NCBI GenBank assembly: GCA_900769905.1
Contig: CAAGIL010000021.1
Span: 1 to 9,106, forward strand
Direction of reading: 5' to 3'
DNA length: 9,106 bases
Source: Rikenellaceae bacterium
GTDB lineage: Bacteria > Bacteroidota > Bacteroidia > Bacteroidales > UBA932
The translations under genes and the position numbers were made by a program. Under the pieces are notes generated by a model. That model did not search any database, had not been told where the DNA came from, and saw only the letters and a list, made by a program, of their open reading frames with translations. Positions 1 to 5,915 of the stretch are shown in pieces. The first letter of the stretch is position 1. Each line of letters starts with the position of its first letter.

Positions 1-896
1 GGCCGGAGTTTTCCGTTGTAGTACAGCGCATCCGGCATACAATGGTTTGCCACATACCTGAAAGCACGGTCTATGTCGCCTTTGTAGAAGATGAATCTGG
101 ATTCTTCATTGAGGGAGGCATAGTCTTTTGTGGCGCACATCACATCCACTATTGCGGAGCGCACCATCCATTCCTCGAACATATCGTCGTTCTCGTTCTC
201 AAAGCTGTGTGCGTACCAGTAGGCGGCCTCCGCATAGGCTCTGGAGTTCGGCTGGCTCAGCTGCATCATGGAGATGGCGTGTTCCCTGGCCGTGAGCCTT
301 TCTCCGCAGGATTCTGCCTCCGCTCTCTTGAGGTTGTGCCATTCCCAGGTGTCGGGTTCCGTCATCGCCAGCAGCAGGTTTCTGAACTGTCTGCATTTCT
401 CAACCCTTTCATTCTGGGAACCGTCGGGGCTCGTGCCGTCTGTGGTTTCCAGCCACCAGGTGTGTTCGGCATCGTAGTATGAGCGAAGTACCTCAGGCGG
501 CAGTTCTTTCTCTCGGTATCGGTCCAGTATGTCGCCGGCCTCGACATAATATCCGGATTTGATATTTATCTTGGCCATGAAGAAGTCGACTTCCGCCTTT
601 TCCTTCGCGTTTGTCGCATACGCCCTTGCAGCCTGGAGGTAATAAATGGCGGAATCCCTGCTGTTTGCCCTGTAAAGGTCGGCAAGACGCATGCAGATGT
701 TATGTTTCTGCTCATTGTCGGTCTGCTCTGAAAGCACTTCTTTCAGTACAGCTGCCCTTTCTTCAAAGTATCCCTCATAAAGGGCCTTGTTGTCAAGGAC
801 CTCGTCCAGGCGTTCCAGACGATCACTCTCCGGTGCCTGCGAACAGGCGGAAATGCAAAGGAGCAAAGAAAGCAAAAAGGTGGATGGTTGTTTCAT
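1..896 (-). CDS. TPR-like, probable DUF6377-type PUL regulator, N-terminal part (partial)
   Basis: The frame from the ATG at 896 is open for 298 codons to the left edge, so the C-terminus is missing. The protein begins with a hydrophobic signal (residues 4-17) ending in a lipobox-like ISAC with Cys18. The rest visible is soluble and helical, with TPR-like repeats. Matches by eye to Bacteroidota DUF6377 proteins are the LDEVLDNKALYE opening, the RDSAIYYL helix near residue 83, the SAIVDVMCATKDYASL segment near 250 and GDIDRAFRYV near 275. Known members pair a periplasmic TPR sensor with a membrane segment and a cytoplasmic coiled-coil/DNA-binding end. Those last parts would lie outside this window, so a regulatory role is inferred. 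A Cys at the signal end is odd for a membrane-spanning regulator; a plain TPR lipoprotein is the alternative. Arginine codons are mostly AGG/AGA, unlike SusD. Confidence 0.75.
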   Translation of the reverse strand, partial: MKQPSTFLLSLLLCISACSQAPESDRLERLDEVLDNKALYEGYFEERAAVLKEVLSEQTDNEQKHNICMRLADLYRANSRDSAIYYLQAARAYATNAKEKAEVDFFMAKINIKSGYYVEAGDILDRYREKELPPEVLRSYYDAEHTWWLETTDGTSPDGSQNERVEKCRQFRNLLLAMTEPDTWEWHNLKRAEAESCGERLTAREHAISMMQLSQPNSRAYAEAAYWYAHSFENENDDMFEEWMVRSAIVDVMCATKDYASLNEESRFIFYKGDIDRAFRYVANHCMPDALYYNGKLR

Positions 897-912
897 ATCT
901 TCTGTTGATTAT

Positions 913-939
913 AGTATTGCAGGGCGCAAAGCTAATACT
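913..939. repeat. Imperfect inverted repeat over the promoter of the regulator-like gene
   Basis: AGTATTGC at 913-920 pairs with GC(T)AATACT at 931-939, giving 8 pairs with one bulged base and a 10-nt loop. It overlaps the candidate -7 box. It could be an operator or a weak 5'-UTR hairpin. There is no T-run after it on the minus strand, so a terminator for CotH is unlikely. An arm this short can arise by chance. Confidence 0.35.
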
Positions 940-960
940 TTTCCATCACAGTTTTGCAAG
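927..960 (-). promoter_or_regulatory. Candidate Bacteroidota promoter for the regulator-like gene
   Basis: On the minus strand, TAGCTTTG (927-934) fits the Bacteroidota -7 consensus TAnnTTTG exactly. A CTTG at 957-960 could be the -33 element (consensus TTTG), but the 22-nt spacing is slightly long and one base is off. The box sits in the 49-nt gap after the CotH stop and about 30 nt before the ATG at 896, so a short leader is predicted. It would let the regulator be transcribed separately from the operon. Confidence 0.45.
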
Positions 961-2223
961 TTCCCTGTCCATCCATGCCAGCCTTTGCAGATAGAAGGAC
1001 TTTAGATATTTGACTTCCTCCTCGTAGGATCCCGTCACCTTTACGTTCGGCCAGACATAAGTGCCAAGTATATCCCACTTTTTGAAATTCCTTCCGGGGC
1101 CTTCGCCGAGTTCCTCGGCGGCCTTGTCTATGAATTTATCCAATTTCAGCAGCTCAGGATAGAGCTCATTCCACCGGGCACGGACTTTCTCCACAAAGGC
1201 AGGGTCTTCAAAGAGGCGGCTGTACCATCCCTTGCCCTTGTTGCCGTTGGTGTCGTAGTCCTTGACATACCATCCGGTCGGGCCGTTGTTTCCGTCCGCA
1301 AAATAGTTGGCGTTCCCGAATGCCAGGTCGAAATCCCACTGGTGGCAGAATTCCAGCTTTCCGCCTTCCCTAAGCACCAGGAAAGAACTCTTCCGGACAT
1401 TCCCGTCAACATTCTTGGACAGTTCCTGGATGATGAAGTTGTCTATCCAGCTGTCAGTGTCTATGTATGCCGCGTAGCCTTCCCCGGCATCTTTGAAATT
1501 CTCCGAGCGCAGAGCGTTCTCGAAATCCCTGAAATAATCCTTTACATACCGTATCCTTTCTGCTGAAGGTTCGTCCGGGTCCTTGAACTGAATAGGCACC
1601 CCGTAAGAAGTGGTGAAATAGTTGGGCTCGTCGAAGTTCTGCTCGATTTCGAGGTAGAAATCCTTTTCCGTGTCTATGTTGACCTTGTTCTTGCCCGTTT
1701 CCTTGTGCTCGAACAGGTCGTATACTCCCTCGTAGCTTCCGTTGAAATAAACTTCGCAAGGGACGTGGCGGGGAGTCCAGGAGAATCCCATTATTCTGGA
1801 AATCTCCATTCCGAGGCTGTTGCGCAGCAGGGATTTGTCGGCATAGTTGGCAAGCAGGGCCCAGTCCTTTTCGGCCGGCATTCCCAATACTTCGCTCTTG
1901 GTGTCGAATTTCAGCTTGACGGGCTTTTTCGGCATCCCCCAGGTAGAATTGCCCCTGCCCCTTATCCGCATTGAGCCTCTGAGATCATCAGTTTCCGAAT
2001 AGTGTTTGTAAGGGTCGAGAATTACGAAATTCCCTGAACAATAGTTTTCAAGGTCAAGTACCCCTGAAAAGGTGAGTCTCACGGCAGGAAGAGTGAACTT
2101 CCCGTCGGAGGGGGCCGGAATGTCCGGTTCCACTGGGATGGGTGGAGCAGGCTCATTTCCTTGTTTGCTGCACGAAGCAAACAAGGAAATACCTGCAAAC
2201 AGTATGATAAAAAATCTTTTCAC
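946..2223 (-). CDS. CotH-family lipoprotein (CotH kinase-like)
   Basis: 425 residues. A signal peptide ends in the lipobox LFAS-C (Cys18), followed by a Pro-rich linker to about residue 40, so the protein is predicted to be a lipoprotein. The CotH-type fold covers about 45-425. Landmarks are RGRGNSTWGMPKKP at 88-101, DWALLANYADKSLLRNSLG at 120-138, EVYFNGSYEGVYDL at 157-170, the WDFDLAFGN motif at 296-304, and a closing segment with RLAWMDREL near 415-423. CotH was named from a Bacillus spore-coat protein with an atypical kinase fold that phosphorylates coat proteins. Bacteroidota homologues occur in glycan loci and on the cell surface, with no settled function. The Asp pair in WDFD and the basic N-terminal loop are retained, so activity is possible but unproven. 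The gene starts 33 nt after GH16 and is probably co-transcribed. The lipobox region is encoded by a perfect inverted repeat (2155-2190). Confidence 0.88.
   Translation of the reverse strand: MKRFFIILFAGISLFASCSKQGNEPAPPIPVEPDIPAPSDGKFTLPAVRLTFSGVLDLENYCSGNFVILDPYKHYSETDDLRGSMRIRGRGNSTWGMPKKPVKLKFDTKSEVLGMPAEKDWALLANYADKSLLRNSLGMEISRIMGFSWTPRHVPCEVYFNGSYEGVYDLFEHKETGKNKVNIDTEKDFYLEIEQNFDEPNYFTTSYGVPIQFKDPDEPSAERIRYVKDYFRDFENALRSENFKDAGEGYAAYIDTDSWIDNFIIQELSKNVDGNVRKSSFLVLREGGKLEFCHQWDFDLAFGNANYFADGNNGPTGWYVKDYDTNGNKGKGWYSRLFEDPAFVEKVRARWNELYPELLKLDKFIDKAAEELGEGPGRNFKKWDILGTYVWPNVKVTGSYEEEVKYLKSFYLQRLAWMDRELAKL
2155..2190. repeat. Perfect 15-bp inverted repeat (hairpin) inside the 5' end of the CotH gene
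   Basis: ATTTCCTTGTTTGCT (2155-2169) and its exact reverse complement AGCAAACAAGGAAAT (2176-2190) flank the 6-nt loop GCACGA. In the CotH mRNA the hairpin spans nucleotides 34-69, exactly codons 12-23. The 5' arm encodes ISLFA, the loop encodes SC with the lipobox Cys, and the 3' arm encodes SKQGN. No U-run follows it in the mRNA sense, so it does not look like an intrinsic terminator. A stem this long should fold stably in RNA. Confidence 0.9.
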
Positions 2224-2256
2224 TGACTATATTCCGGCTTTGTAGAGTCAATCGGC

Positions 2257-3363
2257 TTAAAATTTCTGAAATACCCTTACGTAGTCAATTTCCATTGTTG
2301 TCGGAAGTGCAGAAGGGTCAACCCCGTTCCAGCCTCCCCAGTCTCCTCCCCAGGCGAGGTTGAGAGTGATGTAGAAGCTCTTGTTGAACGGCCAGGTGTC
2401 GTTGTTGTTCTTTCCGTCGTTTTTGAACTCGAAGAACATCTTGCCGTCGGTATAGAACTTAAGGCTCTCCTCGGTCCACTCACAGGCATAGACGTGGAAG
2501 TCGTCCTCCGCTCCTGCGGTGTAGATTTCCTTGGTCTTCTGGGTTTTCTGGACGTGGTTGTAGGCCTTCGTGTGGATGGATGAAGAAGTATAATTGGGAT
2601 TGACTCCCACTTCTTCCATTATGTCTATCTCTCCGCAGGAAGGCCATCCGAGGCTCTGGTCGTCCGGCATCATCCAGAATGCCGGCCAGGTGCCCTTGCC
2701 CTTCGGAAGCTTGATGCGGGCTTCCATATATCCGTATTTCCAGGAAGCCGTAGTGTTCATTCTTGCCGAGATGACTTCGCTTTTGTGTTCCATTGCGGTG
2801 ATGTGCAGGACTCCGTCCACCACCTTTGCGGTCTTCTTTCCGTCCAGCTCTCCACCGGGAACATAGCGCTGGAGTTCGTTGTTCACGCGCCCCGGAGCCC
2901 AATTCTCAAAACGCCACTTCCCGCTCTCCTTGGGCTCCACGTCAAACTCGTCATTCCAAACCAAACTGTAACCTTCCGGTGCAACAATGTCAGGGTCGTC
3001 GATTATCGGCTTCTCAGCCGCGTCCTGGGTGATTTCAACCGCAGTACGGCTGGCTCCGTGCATAAAAGTAACGCTGGTGCTGACGGGTTCGTACTTCGTG
3101 TTCGGGGCCATCGTGACCTGCACGGAGTATGAGCCTTTTGCTCCCGCATTGGGGCTTGCGGAGCAGAGATCTTTGTCTGCAATCGCAAGGCCCCAGTCTC
3201 CCTCTGCCGTCACTGAAAGTGTCTCTGTCCCGCCTTCAGCCTTGAAACTGAGGCTGGCAGGGGATACGGACAGCCCCTGGCTGCCTCCTGCAGCAGGCTC
3301 ATTGCCTCTGCAGGAGACCGTCGTAAGGGCCAAAAGAAGACTGATTATCGATAATCTGTTCAT
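2257..3363 (-). CDS. BACON-GH16 lipoprotein, laminarinase-type endo-beta-glucanase
   Basis: 368 residues. A signal peptide ends at a lipobox before Cys18, predicting a surface lipoprotein. A BACON domain covers about 30-115: it opens with LSVSPASLSF, has GGTETLSVTAEGDW, and closes with AVEITQDA. The GH16 beta-jelly-roll covers about 133-368. Landmarks are LVWNDEFD at 134-141, YGYMEARIKLPKGKGTWPAFW at 210-230, and the active site GEIDIMEE at 244-251. E245 is the predicted nucleophile, D247 the helper and E250 the acid/base. The extra Met between I248 and E250 gives the beta-bulge ExDxxE form found in laminarinases, agarases and carrageenases rather than the ExDxE form of lichenases. Together with LNLAWGGDWGG at 334-344 this favours endo-1,3-beta-glucan or mixed-linkage glucan cleavage. 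BACON usually acts as a spacer from the membrane. The ATG lies 3 nt after the preceding stop, with a possible ribosome site GGAAAG inside the end of that gene, which suggests coupled translation. Confidence 0.93.
   Translation of the reverse strand: MNRLSIISLLLALTTVSCRGNEPAAGGSQGLSVSPASLSFKAEGGTETLSVTAEGDWGLAIADKDLCSASPNAGAKGSYSVQVTMAPNTKYEPVSTSVTFMHGASRTAVEITQDAAEKPIIDDPDIVAPEGYSLVWNDEFDVEPKESGKWRFENWAPGRVNNELQRYVPGGELDGKKTAKVVDGVLHITAMEHKSEVISARMNTTASWKYGYMEARIKLPKGKGTWPAFWMMPDDQSLGWPSCGEIDIMEEVGVNPNYTSSSIHTKAYNHVQKTQKTKEIYTAGAEDDFHVYACEWTEESLKFYTDGKMFFEFKNDGKNNNDTWPFNKSFYITLNLAWGGDWGGWNGVDPSALPTTMEIDYVRVFQKF
3343..3356. repeat. 14-bp perfect palindrome at the start of the GH16 gene
   Basis: GATTATCGATAATC is its own reverse complement and covers parts of codons 3-7 of the GH16 gene. 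About half an occurrence of this length is expected by chance in a window of this size, so no function is claimed. It lies next to the stop/start junction of the two coupled genes. Confidence 0.3.
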
Positions 3364-3366
3364 AAA

Positions 3367-5904
3367 TTATCTTTCCAGATGTTTCTGGAAGCAGATGTCG
3401 GTCACGTCGATGTGTGAACCTGCAGGGCTGCGTCCGAAATCGAAGATGAGCATAAGTTCCGTGCCGGTAGGTGCGGCCACTGAGAGATTCTCAAGCTTCA
3501 GGGTGAGAGGGCTGTATTCGCCGAGGGTCACGCTGTTGTTGTAGTAAAGCTGATTTTCTTCCTTGTCGTCACCCGGCATTGCGGCGAGCTTGACCGTTAT
3601 GGTCATCTCAGCGCTTGCCTCGATGGTGCAGCAGAAATCGTATGCCTGTCCTGCCTCGATTGCGATGTTGGACTTGAGCTTGTTCTGAGCCTGCCATTCA
3701 GCTCCGCCTACTCCGTCAGGAATATTGGCGCTGAAGGAGTTGTTCTCTCCAAGTTCTGCGTCGGCTGCAATGCCGCCTGACCAGTCAGCCGCGCTGTACC
3801 AGTACTCAGGAGTAACGCTGGCGCTTCTCCAGAGGTTGGTCTCGCCGCTGATGTCGAAGAAGGTCTCGCGCTTCTTGTCCATAGTGATGCTGAGGGCTCC
3901 GTCGTTGTCCTTGACCTTGAACACGTACCATCCCGGCTCATTTGTGAGAGAGTAAATGTTGCCGTTGTCGTGGCCGTCGCTTCCGGTGCCTATGGCGAAG
4001 AGTCCGTTGCCTTCTATGCTCTCATAGTCGGTGGAAACGAATTCCTTGCCCCAGTTTGCCTGGCCGAAGAGTTTGAAGGAAGGGTTGTTGCTTGCAGGAG
4101 CGTTGTAGTAGAGGGTAATCTGATATTCGTTCTCGGAAATCCTTGCGAGAGGGAGGTCGACGGCCTCTCCGGTAACCCAGCCTACATTGCCGCCTTCCGG
4201 CTTGCCGTAACCGTCTCCGATCACCCATATTGCCTTGCCGTCATCGTAGGTGGCTGCTGCGTCTCCTGACATAGGAATCACCTTGAGCCAGTTCTCGAGA
4301 ACCATAATCCTGTAGTCGCCGTCAAGGGCGAGGAAGGTGAGGGTGTTGTCGTCCTTCTTGGCGAAGTAGTCAGGGTCAATCCACATACCGGAGAGGTCGA
4401 TGCCGCTCACTGCGATGTCGCCGCCCTGGGTCAGGGAAAGATCGGCCTTGCCGCCTTCCACTGCAACTCCGCCTATGGTCTGGGCAGGAGCCTCGATGTC
4501 GCGGGCCTTGAAGATGTACTGCCAGCTGATGCCGTCTCCCACGGAAACGAGTACGAGGGAGGTCTCAGTAATTTTGGTAACCTGGAATACAGGGTTGGAG
4601 AAGCTTCCGTCGTTAGGAACATAGCCAATCACGACTCCTTCAGGGAGGGTGAGGGTCTCACCGTCGAAGGTATAGCTGCTCTCCTGATCAGGCCAATCCA
4701 CGAGGAAGTCTTCGCCCTGAGGGCCGCCCTCCACGAGGGTGACATCCTTGTTGGCATAAATCTGTCCGTCCTCACCTGAGTCGAAGAGATACTTTCCGTC
4801 AGGGTAGAATACGAGCACGTTGTCGTACATTCCGAAACCGGCCTTCTCGTTCGGTGCGGCTGCCCACCAGCTTGTAGGGTCTTCGAAGCTTGGACCACAG
4901 GCAAGGTGTCCCGTTGTTGCAGCGTCCATTACCCAGGCCTTTCCTTCAGCTCCGGTACCTGCGAGCAGTTCCTCAGGGGTGGCAGTCTTTACGAACGGCA
5001 CGAAGCTGTACAGCCAGGCGATGGAGCCGCCTCCGTTCGCTGTAGGAGAGTAGTTGACGAGCTTGAGGTTCTTCTTGATGTCGCTTGCCTTGGTGCTGAC
5101 GAAGAGGTAGCGTGTGTTGGTGGTCACGGCCTCATCGTTAGGAACGTAAGAAAGGTTCTTGCCTTCAGGAAGCACGAGGTAAATTTCCTCGATGCCTGCC
5201 TCGTTCCAGTTGTTCTCTATGCTGTAGTTGCAGGTGAACTCCTCGATAGGAATCTCGTAGTCTTCCTCGTGCACGCTTCCGCCGAGAGCGGTTACATCCT
5301 TGTTGGCATAGACGGTTCCGCCTTCGCCAGGGTTGTAAGTGTACTGGCCCTCAGCGGTGAAGGTCATCACGTCGTCATAAAGACCTACGCCTGCCTTTCC
5401 GTCAGGATCGCAAGACCACCATCCGGTAGGGTTGTCGACGTTCTCGCCGCAGCCGAAGTGGCCCTTGTTGGCCTGATCCCATACCCAGCTGTTGGCCATA
5501 GCCTTCATATAAGGAGTAGGATCGAACGGATCGCGATAGGTGTTCTCGAGAGTGAACTGAACAGTCTGGGAACCCTGTGAAAGACCATTGGAATTGTATG
5601 CGCGGAGTTCCACGCTGTGCGTACCGGCCTCGCGTATGCGGAGCTGGATGCCGTTCTGGGCGTAAGAGTATTTTTTGCTAGGCTTGCCGTCAATCAGCTC
5701 TTCTCCGAAGATCCACACAGGAACTACGCCCTTGTCGAGGATGGAGAAGGTGACGATATTGGTGGTCTGGTCCACCTGAATGTCGGCGGTAAGTTCGCTG
5801 GCAACAGGAAGTCTGCTCTGATCCGGTCTGAGAACTTCAGGCTGGCAGGCTGCAAGCAGGGATGCTCCGAGCAGAAGCAGGCCGTATTTGAATATCTTGT
5901 TCAT
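3367..5904 (-). CDS. Multidomain surface glycan-binding lipoprotein (SusE/F-position, SGBP-B type)
   Basis: 845 residues. A signal peptide ends in the lipobox LLAA-C (Cys20). Residues 30-125 look like a PKD/Ig-type domain (PVWIFGEEL, GTHSVELRAYNSNG). Two copies of a Trp-rich beta module follow, at 139-303 and 323-467. Residues 475-675 are beta-rich, with a metal- or ligand-rich-looking stretch of Gly/Asp/Trp, and resemble domains of SusE/F-type proteins such as DUF5121; I hold this loosely. Residues 685-842 resemble a CBM4/9-like jelly roll (EWQAQNKL, AGQAYDFCCTIEASAEMTITVKL, LMLIFDFGRSPAGSHIDVTDICF). No catalytic motif is visible. Its place between SusD and GH16 is that of a second surface glycan-binding protein, which would hold substrate for the GH16 enzyme and the SusCD transporter. 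In beta-glucan PULs of gut Bacteroides such proteins bind laminarin or mixed-linkage glucan; the ligand here is inferred from GH16. Spacing to SusD is 11 nt. Confidence 0.87.
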   Translation of the reverse strand: MNKIFKYGLLLLGASLLAACQPEVLRPDQSRLPVASELTADIQVDQTTNIVTFSILDKGVVPVWIFGEELIDGKPSKKYSYAQNGIQLRIREAGTHSVELRAYNSNGLSQGSQTVQFTLENTYRDPFDPTPYMKAMANSWVWDQANKGHFGCGENVDNPTGWWSCDPDGKAGVGLYDDVMTFTAEGQYTYNPGEGGTVYANKDVTALGGSVHEEDYEIPIEEFTCNYSIENNWNEAGIEEIYLVLPEGKNLSYVPNDEAVTTNTRYLFVSTKASDIKKNLKLVNYSPTANGGGSIAWLYSFVPFVKTATPEELLAGTGAEGKAWVMDAATTGHLACGPSFEDPTSWWAAAPNEKAGFGMYDNVLVFYPDGKYLFDSGEDGQIYANKDVTLVEGGPQGEDFLVDWPDQESSYTFDGETLTLPEGVVIGYVPNDGSFSNPVFQVTKITETSLVLVSVGDGISWQYIFKARDIEAPAQTIGGVAVEGGKADLSLTQGGDIAVSGIDLSGMWIDPDYFAKKDDNTLTFLALDGDYRIMVLENWLKVIPMSGDAAATYDDGKAIWVIGDGYGKPEGGNVGWVTGEAVDLPLARISENEYQITLYYNAPASNNPSFKLFGQANWGKEFVSTDYESIEGNGLFAIGTGSDGHDNGNIYSLTNEPGWYVFKVKDNDGALSITMDKKRETFFDISGETNLWRSASVTPEYWYSAADWSGGIAADAELGENNSFSANIPDGVGGAEWQAQNKLKSNIAIEAGQAYDFCCTIEASAEMTITVKLAAMPGDDKEENQLYYNNSVTLGEYSPLTLKLENLSVAAPTGTELMLIFDFGRSPAGSHIDVTDICFQKHLER
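4504..4938 (-). repeat. Trp-rich module, copy B (residues 323-467 of the SGBP)
   Basis: This encodes the second copy of the duplicated module. It keeps AWVMD, GHLACG, PTSWW, KAGFGMYD, DGKYLF, YANKDVT, LPEG, YVPND and ISWQYIF in the same order as copy A. In a hand alignment of residues 323-393 with 139-209, 34 of 71 positions are identical, without gaps. It is about 20 residues shorter than copy A in its second half. Confidence 0.85.
4996..5490 (-). repeat. Trp-rich module, copy A (residues 139-303 of the SGBP)
   Basis: This encodes the first copy: SWVWD, GHFGCG, PTGWW, KAGVGLYDD, EGQYTY, YANKDVT, LPEG, YVPND and IAWLYSF. Several exposed-looking aromatic residues (Trp140, Trp142, Trp162, Trp163, Tyr176) and the paired copy suggest carbohydrate binding, but I cannot name a family for it. 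Confidence 0.85.
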
Positions 5905-5915
5905 ACTTGATTCTG

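Noticed and set aside
42..994. Plus-strand frames at 42-482 and 611-994
   Set aside because: The minus strand here carries the open regulator-like frame with a signal peptide and family motifs, while the plus-strand frames have no coherent features.
2155..2190. Reading the CotH hairpin as an intrinsic terminator
   Set aside because: No T-run follows the stem on either strand and it lies inside an intact coding sequence.
2987..3544. 185-codon plus-strand reading frame across the GH16/SGBP junction
   Set aside because: It is antisense to two supported genes, has no family features, and no promoter is visible.
4906..5580. 224-codon plus-strand reading frame opposite the SGBP gene
   Set aside because: It lies antisense to a well-supported gene, lacks recognisable domains, and long antisense frames are expected opposite genes with this codon bias.
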